DNA from: Bacillota bacterium
GTDB taxonomy: Bacteria; Bacillota; Clostridia; Christensenellales; CAG-138
Direction of reading: 5' to 3'
NCBI GenBank assembly: GCA_023400985.1
Contig: JAEXEN010000037.1
Span: 1 to 64,000, forward strand
Length of the DNA: 64,000 nt
The notes under the pieces are model-generated. The model searched no databases. It was not told the DNA's origin and saw only the letters and a program-made list of their open reading frames with translations. This document shows, one piece after another, positions 26,657 through 35,072 of this stretch (position 1 is the first letter of the stretch; the number at the start of each line of letters is the position of its first letter). The translations under genes and the position numbers were made by a program.

Positions 26657-27445
26657 CTAATTTTCGTTTGCGTCGCGGAGCGATACGTCGCCCGCGTTCA
26701 CGGCAACAAGCGCGCCGTCCAAGGTGCGCACCATGAGCCTTCCAAACGCGTCAAGCGTTTCCGCAATGCCCGTCAGCTTTTTATCCACACCGATTATATC
26801 TACTTTTTGCCCGAATGTACAGCTTGCGGCGGCGTAGCGATTAAGGAGGCGCCCAAACCCCTCGTCCGTTTCACAAAGCGGGAGTATGCCCTCCATAAAG
26901 TTGAGCATAATGGCAAGCACGGCCTCGCGCTCCAATTCCTTCCCCGCGATAAGCCTTAAGGAGGTCGCCGTATCGCGGATATCACCATCAAACGAAGCTT
27001 GGTTCACATTGACGCCGATACCGGCCACAAGGAAAAAGCCCGCTTCACTCATACCCGCCTCAAGCAAAATGCCGGAAAGCTTTTTGCCGCGATGTAATAG
27101 GTCGTTGGGCCATTTGATTTTCGCGGATATGCCCATAGAATCAAGCGCCTCATAAAGCGCAAGCGCCGCCGCAAGCGGATAGCGCGGCGCAAGTTCCGCC
27201 GAAATAGCAGGGCGCAGTACGAGGCTCATGCAGATGCTTTGCCCCGCCTTGTCGCTCCACGCTTTGCCGCGTCTGCCACGGCCTTCCTGCTGGTGCTCGC
27301 TCACCACGAGCTGCCCGTGCGTGCAGCCAACCTGAGCCATGCGCTTGGCCTCGAGGTTGGTGGAATCGACGTTTTCAAGAAAGATGGCGCTTCTGCCGAT
27401 CGCTGAAGTTTTTAAAAGCGCGTCAACGCGCTCACGCCTCATCAT
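26657..27445 (-). CDS. birA: biotin-[acetyl-CoA-carboxylase] ligase
   Basis: Activates biotin as biotinyl-AMP and transfers it to a biotin carrier lysine. 262 residues with the ligand loop GRGRRGKAW, IKWPNDLL and the C-terminal SH3-like domain. The N-terminal winged helix of repressor-type BirA is missing, so this one should not regulate biotin genes directly. It overlaps the recX 3' end by 14 bases. Confidence 0.93.
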   Translation of the reverse strand: MMRRERVDALLKTSAIGRSAIFLENVDSTNLEAKRMAQVGCTHGQLVVSEHQQEGRGRRGKAWSDKAGQSICMSLVLRPAISAELAPRYPLAAALALYEALDSMGISAKIKWPNDLLHRGKKLSGILLEAGMSEAGFFLVAGIGVNVNQASFDGDIRDTATSLRLIAGKELEREAVLAIMLNFMEGILPLCETDEGFGRLLNRYAAASCTFGQKVDIIGVDKKLTGIAETLDAFGRLMVRTLDGALVAVNAGDVSLRDANEN

Positions 27446-27956
27446 CTTTCAGCGTCTCCCCTTCCAAAAAAGCTTCCTCCGTGCCTTCCGCGTCGCCGTA
27501 CAGGCACTCCAGGCACGGCTTAATGCTCTCATAAGCAAAGCCCCGCGCGGCCAGGCGCTTCACCACGCGCCGCTTGGCCTCTTCAAAAGGAAGTTTGGAA
27601 AATTGCGCTTGGAGCTTTTCGGCCACGGCAAAAGCGTTTCCGAGCTCCGCCGCATCGTCCACGGCGTCGACCGCCTCCGCGATCACATCTTTTGATAAAA
27701 AATGAGAATAGAGCTGCTCCTTGAGCTTTTTTCTGCTGACGGGTTTTGTGCGAAGCCTCGAATCCACAAAATCCAAAGCGTATTTTTGATCGTTGAGGTA
27801 ATTGAGCTCCTTGAGACGCTCAATCGTTTGATATACCTCATACTCGCCGAAATTCAGCCCGTCGAGCTTCAGCTCCACCTCGCGCACGGTGCGCGCCTTG
27901 ACGCTCAAATAATCGAGCGCCGCATCCATGGGGCTTTGACCTCTTTTTTTTGTCAT
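27432..27956 (-). CDS. recX: regulatory protein RecX
   Basis: Modulates RecA filament growth. 174 residues of three-helix repeats, with the conserved ALDYLSVKARTVREVELKL and LNYLNDQKYALDFVDSR segments. ATG 27956 has AGGTG at proper spacing, and upstream ATGs (27968, 27989) are less likely. recA is not in the window. First gene of recX-birA-P1 peptidase. Confidence 0.93.
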   Translation of the reverse strand: MTKKRGQSPMDAALDYLSVKARTVREVELKLDGLNFGEYEVYQTIERLKELNYLNDQKYALDFVDSRLRTKPVSRKKLKEQLYSHFLSKDVIAEAVDAVDDAAELGNAFAVAEKLQAQFSKLPFEEAKRRVVKRLAARGFAYESIKPCLECLYGDAEGTEEAFLEGETLKDDEA

Positions 27957-27964
27957 GAGACACC

Positions 27965-27994
27965 TCATAATACCGCGTCGAACGCGCATACTAA
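27965..27994 (+). promoter_or_regulatory. possible sporulation (sigma-E-like) promoter for the coat genes
   Basis: TCATAAT (27965-27971) and CATACTAA (27987-27994) with a 15-base gap resemble the sigma-E -35 and -10 elements, 38 bases before the first coat gene. Weak evidence, but it fits the gene type. Confidence 0.3.
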
Positions 27995-28031
27995 GGCCGT
28001 AACGCCTAAATTTTCAACAGGAGGATGCTAT

Positions 28032-28262
28032 ATGCCGATGAATCAGAATCAGATGCCCTTTGCGGGACCCGCACAAATCGAATCCAAAAATCTCGACATT
28101 GTGAAGGACCAGATGTACCATGAAGCGCTCGCTTACAAGAAATGCACCGTATATGCGCAGTATTTCACGGAGCAGCCCTTAAGGGACATGGCCAGCAGCA
28201 TGGCACAGCACCACAAGCAGCATTTCGACGCGCTGAACACCTACCTCAACAGCCATCAGTAA
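28032..28262 (+). CDS. small spore-coat-like protein (CotF family partner)
   Basis: 76 residues: a short Gln/Pro/Asn-rich N-terminal stretch, then a helical ferritin-like half with NLDIVKDQMYHEALAYKKC and MAQHHKQHFDAL. This resembles small clostridial CotF/coat-associated proteins. AGGAGG precedes ATG 28032. It is 13 bases upstream of the second coat gene and presumably co-expressed in the mother cell. The family assignment is by pattern only. Confidence 0.65.
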   Translation: MPMNQNQMPFAGPAQIESKNLDIVKDQMYHEALAYKKCTVYAQYFTEQPLRDMASSMAQHHKQHFDALNTYLNSHQ

Positions 28263-28275
28263 GGAGGATATCTTT

Positions 28276-28557
28276 ATGCAGCAAAACGCGCCCATGACCG
28301 AGCAAGAACTCTTGACCGACCTTTTGAGCCAGGAAAAGCAATGCGTAAAGGATTACGCAGGCAACATCACCGAGGCTTCCTGCAAGAACCTCAGGCAAGT
28401 CCTTTTGAGCAACCTCACGGAATGCTCCACCGACCAGCTCAGCGTATTTGAGCAGATGAAGAGCCGCAACTTCTACAAGACCAAGGATGCGCCCGATAAC
28501 GACGTGCAGACGGCCAAGCAGGACATGCAGACGCTCAAACAACAAACGGGGATGTAA
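28276..28557 (+). CDS. CotF family spore coat protein
   Basis: 93 residues with the Coat F domain: MTEQELLTDLLSQEKQCVKDYAGNI followed by a helix ending LSVFEQMKSRNFYK. Predicted soluble coat component made in the mother cell. AAGGAGG ribosome site. The palindromic repeat at 28563 begins 5 bases after its stop. Confidence 0.8.
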   Translation: MQQNAPMTEQELLTDLLSQEKQCVKDYAGNITEASCKNLRQVLLSNLTECSTDQLSVFEQMKSRNFYKTKDAPDNDVQTAKQDMQTLKQQTGM

Positions 28558-28562
28558 AGGCT

Positions 28563-28762
28563 CCGCCTTTCGTGCATATGGCCTTAAACCATTTGCACGG
28601 GGAAGGTTTTGCGCATCCGCTTGTCGCGCTTTGGCGCTCCCGGGCGGCGGATACGGCAGGAATGAAATCCTGCGGATTTCATCCGTTTTGACACACATGT
28701 CGTCAAAGCCGGAATAAAGCCTCCGGGGGCCATGGCCCCGAAACCCCCGGGACCGGGATCGG
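28563..28762 (+). repeat. structured palindromic repeat, copy A
   Basis: A run of hairpins in the convergent gap after cotF. Stem 1: CGTGCATATGG with CCATTTGCACG (28571-28599). Anchor GAAGGTTTT. Stem 2: CGCATCCGC with GCGGATACG. Anchor CATCCGTTT. Stem 3: TTTGAC with GTCAAA. Anchor AAGCCGGAATAAA. Stem 4: CCGGGGG with CCCCCGG. The same anchors and stems, with compensating base changes, recur at 38551-38826. Non-coding. Confidence 0.7.
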
Positions 28763-28784
28763 ATTGGGATCCAACACCCATCAA

Positions 28785-28814
28785 AAAACAAGGGCGGAAC
28801 TTCGCCCTTGTTTT
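28785..28814. terminator. bidirectional terminator after the coat genes
   Basis: Perfect 12-bp stem AAAACAAGGGCG (28785-28796) with CGCCCTTGTTTT (28803-28814) and a 6-base loop, followed by ATTATA. It ends cotF and probably also the opposing small gene. Confidence 0.85.
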
Positions 28815-28844
28815 ATTATACCATAAAAATCTTTAAGACATAGC

Positions 28845-28869
28845 GTAGGGCGGGGGTTACTCTCGCCGC
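28845..28869 (+). repeat. GTAGGG satellite repeat unit
   Basis: GTAGGGCGG ... CGCCGC unit downstream of copy A. The same unit type occurs after copy B at 38973-39001. Confidence 0.5.
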
Positions 28870-28881
28870 ATGGCGGAACGA

Positions 28882-29085
28882 TCAGGACCGTTCCCTGCCT
28901 TCCTCTCGGTCCATGGCAAGGAATAATTCCGCGCTGTTTCTCAACTCCTCCGCCGTGAGCGGTTTTTGCGCGGTGCCCATGCAGTCGTTACAGGTATTCA
29001 GGCATTCGGGGCAGCGGCAACCGCTCTCCAGCCCGCGCTCAGACTGGACCATATAGGCGCCGCAGAGCCTGCAGGAGCATCTCAT
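28882..29085 (-). CDS. small cysteine-rich protein, possible zinc-ribbon
   Basis: 67 residues, family not recognised. Eight cysteines fall within the first 35 residues in two similar blocks (CxCxxC at 3-8; CxCxxC-x3-CxxC at 23-35), enough for two structural metal sites. A helical acidic tail follows (LTAEELRNSAELFLAMDREEGRE). No signal peptide or TM. The ribosome site (GGAAG) is modest. The regular Cys spacing and complete frame support a real gene. Confidence 0.6.
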   Translation of the reverse strand: MRCSCRLCGAYMVQSERGLESGCRCPECLNTCNDCMGTAQKPLTAEELRNSAELFLAMDREEGRERS

Positions 29086-29104
29086 CTTCCATTAACCCCC
29101 TTCG

Positions 29105-29905
29105 CTAATGGCAAGCTTCGGCCTCGGCATCCTGCGCAAGAAGCGTTTCCTGCGGCGTGGGCTCAACAAGCTCGCTCTCCGCAGGCTTTGCGCCGATCAG
29201 CCGCGTCAGGGGGCTTTCCTCGGGTAAAAATTCTTTCAGCTCGGTAACGGGGATGGCAAACTGCGGCGCGGGGTCGATATAGGTGGTGATCTCGTACTGG
29301 CGGTACATCAAAACAAGTTTGTCTCCGGAAATATAGTAAAGCTGAGCATCCGCCACGGGCATCACGTCGCAAAGGAGCGTAAGGCCTTTCGACTGCGCCT
29401 GCAAGGTGACGATATCGGGCAGCACGCGCCGCCACCTGTCGTTTTCCGCATCAAAATAATCCGCAATGGAGAGTTTTTTGCCCGTCGCCACATCGTAGTT
29501 GAGGGAGATCAAGCCGATGGGTTCGCTCGTATCTAGGTCCTTCACCTCCAGCACCGCGGAGAGAATACCGTTGCTGTTGTTGGTGATCATGTAGGTGGTG
29601 AATACCTGCACATCGCTCTTTTGCGCACAGGTACTGATATCGTCCTGAATGGAGGCGTTGATCATATCCGCGTTTTCACCTTCGATATGCGGGTAGAGCA
29701 TGACGCCTTCTTCATTGGAAATCACGCTGCGCGTGATGGAGAGCGGCGGGATCGCCGTACTTTGCGGCGTAACGCCGGGCGAAATGCGCACCGTCTCCGC
29801 ATGAAGGGTCGCCTGCGCGCTTTCCTCGTTCGAGCAGGCGCCAAAAAAGAGCGCCAAAAGCGCGCATATCATAACACCTGCTTTAGCAGCCCATGCGCGT
29901 TTCAT
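29105..29905 (-). CDS. lipoprotein with DUF3298/RsiV-like domain
   Basis: 266 residues, exported lipoprotein: signal peptide with lipobox FFGAC near residue 20. From about 50 to 240 it shows the DUF4163/DUF3298 pattern found in RsiV and PdaC: YPHIEGENADMINASIQ, a GLISLNYDVATGKKLSIADYF segment and a closing YEITTYIDPAPQFAIPVTEL. In RsiV this fold binds lysozyme, but here no sigma factor is adjacent and the ligand is unknown. ATG 29905 follows GGGGAG. The long frame to 30118 overlaps thiI and is rejected. Confidence 0.8.
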   Translation of the reverse strand: MKRAWAAKAGVMICALLALFFGACSNEESAQATLHAETVRISPGVTPQSTAIPPLSITRSVISNEEGVMLYPHIEGENADMINASIQDDISTCAQKSDVQVFTTYMITNNSNGILSAVLEVKDLDTSEPIGLISLNYDVATGKKLSIADYFDAENDRWRRVLPDIVTLQAQSKGLTLLCDVMPVADAQLYYISGDKLVLMYRQYEITTYIDPAPQFAIPVTELKEFLPEESPLTRLIGAKPAESELVEPTPQETLLAQDAEAEACH

Positions 29906-29939
29906 GACAACTCCCCTTTCCGAACCGTTCTTTCCCCAA

Positions 29940-29948
29940 ATTATAGCA
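29940..29948 (-). promoter_or_regulatory. extended -10 promoter of the DUF3298 lipoprotein
   Basis: Minus strand TGCTATAAT (TATAAT at 29940-29945 plus the TGn extension), 34 bases before the ATG. No clear -35. Confidence 0.45.
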
Positions 29949-29979
29949 TATCGAAGCAGGTATTCGTATGAACAAAGCG

Positions 29980-31149
29980 TTAAATAACCGTTATCACTTC
30001 GGTATTTTTCAGAGCCGTTTCGATCATAACAGAAAAATCCACCTTCTCCTCGCTCCCTCGGATGCCCGCTACAGTCGGCTTTGTCACAGGATGTTCCGGC
30101 ACGAACACAGTGCAGCAATCCTCATAGGGTAAAATGGAGGTTTCAAAGGTGTTGATCTTTTTTGCTACCGTAACGATCTCATCCTTATCAAAGCCGATGA
30201 GCGGACGGAATACAGGCATATGTACGGCGTCGTCGGTAGCGCATAAGCTTTCGAGCGTTTGGCTCGCCACCTGCCCGAGCGCCTCGCCTGTGATGAGCGC
30301 CAAAGCGCCGTCTTTTCCCCCGATGGTCTCCGCGATCTTCATCATGAGCCTGCGCATGATGACGGTGGTCTCCTTAGGCGGGCATCGATCGTAGATGGCG
30401 AGCTGTATCTCGGTAAAAGGCACCAGATGCAGCCTTACCTCGCCCGAATACTCGCTTAAGAGTTTTGTGAGCGCGACCACTTTATCGCGGGCGCGCTCGC
30501 TCGTGTAAGGATAGCTGTAAAAATGCACGGCGGAAAGTTCAAGCCCGCGCTTTGCCATGAGGTAACCCGCCACGGGGCTGTCGATGCCGCCGGATATGAG
30601 AAGCGCCGCACGGCCGGCCGTGCCCGTAGGCATACCGCCTGCGCACGGAATTTCCTCACAATATACATAGGCACTGTCGCGCACCTCCACGGTGACGCTT
30701 ATGTCGGGCGCGTGCACGTCCACGGAAAGCTTTTCGGGATATTCTTCCAAAAGAAGATGTCCGAGCTCGCGGCAGATCTCTTGCGAGTCGAGCGGAAAGC
30801 GCTTGTCGCCGCGCCGCGCGAACACCTTGAAGCTCAGTTGCTCCTTGCCTTCGAGCGCACGTTCCACAAGCGCCTTTGCGGCGTTCAAAATAGCGTCCAT
30901 ATTTTTATCCACCGAAAGCGCCGGGCTCACGGAGTGGATGCCGAATACCTTTTGAAGCTTTTTTAATACGTTTTCCTCATCGGTCTCTTTCAGGCCCCGC
31001 ACGTAGATGCGTCCCTGCTCGTAGCGCGAGGAAGCGCCCGTGCCGCCGAGCGCGCCGTTGATGCGCTGCAAAAGCTTGCGCTCAAAAAAAGGTTTGTTCA
31101 ATCCCTTGAGGTGGATCTCCGCATAGCGTATGAGGAGTATTTTTTCCAT
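29980..31149 (-). CDS. thiI: tRNA 4-thiouridine synthase ThiI
   Basis: Makes 4-thiouridine at tRNA position 8 (and in many bacteria feeds thiamine thiazole synthesis). 389 residues: an N-terminal ferredoxin-like segment, a THUMP domain (about 60-165), and an adenylating PP-loop domain with SGGID at 186-190. The C-terminal rhodanese domain of the E. coli enzyme is absent, as in Bacillus, where a dedicated cysteine desulfurase supplies sulfur. That enzyme is the gene just upstream (17-base gap). Confidence 0.96.
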   Translation of the reverse strand: MEKILLIRYAEIHLKGLNKPFFERKLLQRINGALGGTGASSRYEQGRIYVRGLKETDEENVLKKLQKVFGIHSVSPALSVDKNMDAILNAAKALVERALEGKEQLSFKVFARRGDKRFPLDSQEICRELGHLLLEEYPEKLSVDVHAPDISVTVEVRDSAYVYCEEIPCAGGMPTGTAGRAALLISGGIDSPVAGYLMAKRGLELSAVHFYSYPYTSERARDKVVALTKLLSEYSGEVRLHLVPFTEIQLAIYDRCPPKETTVIMRRLMMKIAETIGGKDGALALITGEALGQVASQTLESLCATDDAVHMPVFRPLIGFDKDEIVTVAKKINTFETSILPYEDCCTVFVPEHPVTKPTVAGIRGSEEKVDFSVMIETALKNTEVITVI

Positions 31150-31166
31150 GGTGCCTCCAAAAAAGT

Positions 31167-32306
31167 TTATCTTCTCGCGTAGCGTCTAAGCGCAGGCAAA
31201 ATCTCTTTAATAGCGTCCGCGGCCGTATCAATCTCCGCCACTGTATTCATGGGGGAAAAGCTAAAGCGTATCGCGCCCTCCCGCCGCTCGCCCGTGATGC
31301 CCATGGCGGTGAGGATACGGTTTTTGCCCGCCTTGTGCGCGGAGCACGCGGAGCCCGTGGAAACGTAGATCTCCTTTGCCTCCAGCGCGTGCAGCAGCAC
31401 CTCGCCGTGCACGCCCAGGAACGACGCGTTCAAAATGTGCGGTGCGCTCTCGTCTATCGGGGGGCCGTTGAGAACGACCTGCGGGAGTGCGGTCAAGCGC
31501 TCCGCGAGTCTCCGCTTGCAAGCATACATGGAATCGGAAAACCGCGCAAGGTTTTTTACGTAGAACTGCAGCGCCGCGTCCATACCCATGATACCCGGGG
31601 TGTTGAGCGTGCCGGAGCGCAGATTTTTTTCCTGCCCGCCGCCCGATTGCCCGCCCGCAAAGCGAAGCCCTTTTTTCACGTAAAGCGCGCCGACGCCCTT
31701 GGGACCGTGAAATTTATGCGCGCTCACACTGTAAAGATCGGCGTTTTTCGCATCGAACGGAACCTTCAAAAAGCCCTGCACGCCGTCGCAGTGCACCACC
31801 GCCTGCGGCGCTTTGCGTTTGACGAGCTTATAGACCGCCTCCATGTCGTTAACGGCACCTACTTCGTTGTTCACCTGCATCACAGATACCAGAAGCGTAT
31901 CGGGCGTTAAAAGCGCCTCAAGTTTTCCCATATCAAGCTGTCCAAGGCAGTCAACGCCCGCGTCCGCGACCTCATAGGCGCCGCTCAGCGTCCTCACGCA
32001 CTCGTACACGGACGGATGCTCCACCATGCTCACGATCACACGGCCGCCGCCGCGCATGGCGCGAAGCGAGCCCAAAATCGCCATATTGTTGCTTTCCGTG
32101 GCGCCAGAAGTAAACAGTATCTCCTCCGGCACCGCCTTCAAAGCCCGGGCAAACCTTTCGCGCGCGGCCTCCACGTCGCGCTCTGCGGCCACGGCGGGCG
32201 AATAAGCTGCAGCAGGATTGAAAAAATTCTCCGTCATATATCGGTTCACGGCCTCTGCGGCCACATCGAACGCACGCGTAGTGGCGCTATTATCCAAATA
32301 AATCAT
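31167..32306 (-). CDS. cysteine desulfurase (NifZ/IscS type)
   Basis: PLP enzyme releasing sulfur from cysteine as a persulfide. 379 residues from ATG 32306 (the longer frame to 32348 is unsupported). PLP lysine K198 (SAHKFHGPKG) and active cysteine C321 in STGSACSAHK are both present. Coupling to thiI suggests it is the ThiI-dedicated NifZ-type desulfurase. MnmA, another persulfide user, is also in the window. No iscU or sufU neighbour. Confidence 0.93.
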   Translation of the reverse strand: MIYLDNSATTRAFDVAAEAVNRYMTENFFNPAAAYSPAVAAERDVEAARERFARALKAVPEEILFTSGATESNNMAILGSLRAMRGGGRVIVSMVEHPSVYECVRTLSGAYEVADAGVDCLGQLDMGKLEALLTPDTLLVSVMQVNNEVGAVNDMEAVYKLVKRKAPQAVVHCDGVQGFLKVPFDAKNADLYSVSAHKFHGPKGVGALYVKKGLRFAGGQSGGGQEKNLRSGTLNTPGIMGMDAALQFYVKNLARFSDSMYACKRRLAERLTALPQVVLNGPPIDESAPHILNASFLGVHGEVLLHALEAKEIYVSTGSACSAHKAGKNRILTAMGITGERREGAIRFSFSPMNTVAEIDTAADAIKEILPALRRYARR

Positions 32307-32480
32307 TGCCTTCACTCCACCTGTATACTTTAAGGGGTTCACACCCATATCCCATGTATATGTTTTTTGTCATAAAGCCGTCCTCACCTGTTTTAAAAAG
32401 CTCGGCGGCATTCCTTCCGTTATTCTACCATAAAATGCATAAGAATGACGCAAAACCGTTCGGAGTTCAATATACTTCAA

Positions 32481-32509
32481 TTGCCCCCGCGCGCTTTTTG
32501 CTGTAAAAT
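32481..32509 (+). promoter_or_regulatory. clpC promoter
   Basis: TTGCCC (32481-32486), 17-base spacer, TAAAAT (32504-32509), 26 bases before the clpC ATG. No CtsR-type direct repeat is seen around it. Confidence 0.5.
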
Positions 32510-32535
32510 GGAAAAAGCAATGGAGGGGAGCCACA

Positions 32536-34962
32536 ATGGATTTTTTGGATAGGTTCACCGAAGGCGCCAAGCGCGCGCTCGCCTACGCGCAGGACAGCGC
32601 AAAGGAAATGGGCCACAACCATGTGGGCACCGAGCATCTTCTCATCGGCCTTTTGCGTGACCGCGACGGCGCGGCAGCGCAGGCTCTGACGGCGCTTAAG
32701 GTTTCCGAAAACGACGTGATCCTCCGCACGGAGTCGCTCATCGGCCGTTCGGCCCCTACCTTTATCGACAGTTTCGGCTATACGCCCTCCACCAAGAAGG
32801 TGCTGGAACTGAGTCTGTACGAATCGAAAACGCAAAAGACCAGTTACATCGGCACCGAGCACATCCTTCTTGCCATCCTTCGCGAGCAGGACTGTGCCGC
32901 CGCGCGCATGCTCGAGGGATTCGGCGTAACGCTTTCGGACGTGCAAGCGGCGCTTCCCGATAACACGCCGCAACACAAGCATTCCGCCTCCGCCGAGCCG
33001 GAGACCGAGCATCCCGCCACCCCCGCGCTCGACCAGTTCGGAGTCGATCTTACCGCGCAGGCCTCCGACGGCATGCTCGATCCCGTGATCGGCCGTGAAA
33101 CGGAAATACAGCGCATCCTGCAGATTTTAAGCCGTCGCACCAAAAACAACCCCGTGCTTCTGGGCGACCCGGGCGTAGGTAAAAGCGCCATCGTGGAAGG
33201 TCTCGCGCAGCGCATCTCCGCCGGCAACATCCCCGATTCCCTGCGCGGCAAGCGGCTCATTTCCCTTGACCTCTCCGGTATGGTCGCAGGCGCCAAATAC
33301 CGCGGTGACTTTGAAGAGCGTTTAAAAACAGCCATTAAGGAGCTTCGCCAAAGCGGCGACGTGATCCTTTTTATCGACGAGCTTCATACCATCGTGGGTG
33401 CGGGCGCGACAAACGGCAGCATCGACGCCTCCAACATTTTAAAGCCCGCGCTTGCACGCGGCGAAATACAGGTGGTGGGCGCGACCACGCTCGACGAATA
33501 CCGCCGCCATATCGAAAAAGACGCGGCGCTTGAACGCCGTTTTCAGCCCGTGACCGTGGGCGAACCCACGCCGGAAGAAGCGTTGAAGATACTCTACGGG
33601 CTTCGCGACCGTTATGAGGCGCATCACCGCGCAAGCATTACTGACGGCGCTCTCAAGGCCGCGGTGGAGCTTTCCGCCCGCTACATCCCCGACAGGTTCC
33701 TGCCGGACAAGGCCATCGATATCATGGACGAAGCGGCGAGCCGCGTGCGTCTGACGGCATTCAGCCAACCGCCCGATTTAAAGAGGCTCGAGCTCAAGCT
33801 TGAAGCGTTGTACAAGGAAAAGGAAGAGGCCGTCAATAACCAGAACTTTGAACGCGCCGCCGCCGTGCGCGACGAGGAGCTCAAGATCAAATCGAGCATG
33901 CGTTCCATGCGCGAGGACTGGGAGGATAAGCAGAGAAACTTTGCGTTCACCGTGACCGAGCAGGATATCGCCGAAGTCGTGAACGCGTGGACGGGCATAC
34001 CCGTGCAGCAACTCACCGAGGACGAAAGCGAGCGGCTGATGCACCTGGAAGATAAGCTTCACGAGCGCGTTGTAGGGCAAGACGAGGCCGTCGCCGCCGT
34101 TTCCCGCGCCATACGCCGCGCCCGCGCGGGACTTAAGGACCCCAAGCGCCCCATCGGCTCCTATATGTTTTTAGGTCCCACGGGCGTTGGGAAAACAGAG
34201 CTTTGCCGCACTCTTGCGGAGACGCTTTTCGGCAGCGAAAATGCGCTCATACGGCTCGATATGTCCGAATATATGGAGGCGCACAGCGTCAGCAAGCTTT
34301 TCGGCCCGCCGCCCGGGTACGTGGGGTATGAGGACGGCGGTCAACTCACCGAGCGCGTGCGGCGCAAGCCCTATTCCGTGGTGCTGCTTGACGAACTGGA
34401 AAAAGCGCATCCCGATGTGTTCAACGCGCTCTTGCAGATACTCGAAGACGGCAGGCTCACCGATTCCAAGGGCAGGCTTGTGGATTTTAAAAATACCGTC
34501 GTCATCATGACGTCCAATGCGGGCGCGGAAAAGCTCCATAGGGCATCCGCCGTGGGCTTTACTTCCTACACGTCCGATTCCTCCTATGAGCGCATGCGGG
34601 AGGAAATGCTCGCGGAGCTTAAAAAGACCTTTCGCCCCGAATTTTTGAACCGCATCGACGAGATCATCGTTTTCCGCCCGCTCGAACAGGCGCAGGCGAC
34701 AAAGATCGCGCGGCTGATGCTCGACGGTGTTGCACAACGCCTTCGCTCGCGCGGCATCGAGCTTTCCTTCTCAGATGAAGCCGTCGAATATCTAGCCAAA
34801 TCAGGCTTCGATCCCGTGTACGGCGCGCGCCCGCTTCGCCGCGCCATACAGCAGCAGGTCGAGGATAACCTGAGCGAGGATATCCTCTGCGGCCGTATCA
34901 ACCTCGGCGAATGTGTTTGGGCGGACACCGATGGTGAAAGGCTTCTGTTCCGGAAGCAATAG
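32536..34962 (+). CDS. clpC: ATP-dependent Clp protease ATP-binding subunit ClpC
   Basis: AAA+ unfoldase that feeds ClpP. 808 residues: two Clp-N repeats (about 1-145), AAA-1 with Walker A GDPGVGKSA at about 210 and Walker B ILFIDELHT, a UVR/M-domain coiled coil (NFERAAAVRDEE), AAA-2 with GPTGVGKTE at about 547 and LLDELEKAHPD, and the C-terminal D2-small domain. Normally clpC sits behind ctsR-mcsA-mcsB. Here it stands alone with its own promoter, so heat-shock control by CtsR and arginine tagging by McsB are not indicated locally. Ribosome site GGAGGGG. Confidence 0.95.
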   Translation: MDFLDRFTEGAKRALAYAQDSAKEMGHNHVGTEHLLIGLLRDRDGAAAQALTALKVSENDVILRTESLIGRSAPTFIDSFGYTPSTKKVLELSLYESKTQKTSYIGTEHILLAILREQDCAAARMLEGFGVTLSDVQAALPDNTPQHKHSASAEPETEHPATPALDQFGVDLTAQASDGMLDPVIGRETEIQRILQILSRRTKNNPVLLGDPGVGKSAIVEGLAQRISAGNIPDSLRGKRLISLDLSGMVAGAKYRGDFEERLKTAIKELRQSGDVILFIDELHTIVGAGATNGSIDASNILKPALARGEIQVVGATTLDEYRRHIEKDAALERRFQPVTVGEPTPEEALKILYGLRDRYEAHHRASITDGALKAAVELSARYIPDRFLPDKAIDIMDEAASRVRLTAFSQPPDLKRLELKLEALYKEKEEAVNNQNFERAAAVRDEELKIKSSMRSMREDWEDKQRNFAFTVTEQDIAEVVNAWTGIPVQQLTEDESERLMHLEDKLHERVVGQDEAVAAVSRAIRRARAGLKDPKRPIGSYMFLGPTGVGKTELCRTLAETLFGSENALIRLDMSEYMEAHSVSKLFGPPPGYVGYEDGGQLTERVRRKPYSVVLLDELEKAHPDVFNALLQILEDGRLTDSKGRLVDFKNTVVIMTSNAGAEKLHRASAVGFTSYTSDSSYERMREEMLAELKKTFRPEFLNRIDEIIVFRPLEQAQATKIARLMLDGVAQRLRSRGIELSFSDEAVEYLAKSGFDPVYGARPLRRAIQQQVEDNLSEDILCGRINLGECVWADTDGERLLFRKQ

Positions 34963-35010
34963 GCTGTCGCGCCCCCAACAACGTTTACAATTTGTTTATG
35001 GAAATAACCG

Positions 35011-35038
35011 TTACAAATTTAGCCGAAAATGATAAAAT
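35011..35038 (+). promoter_or_regulatory. amidase promoter
   Basis: TTACAA (35011-35016), 16-base spacer, TAAAAT (35033-35038), 35 bases before the ATG. A partly similar motif (GTTTACAATTT) lies about 28 bases upstream. Confidence 0.45.
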
Positions 35039-35072
35039 AATCCCGTAATTCAAGCGAATTCCGGATGGACTT

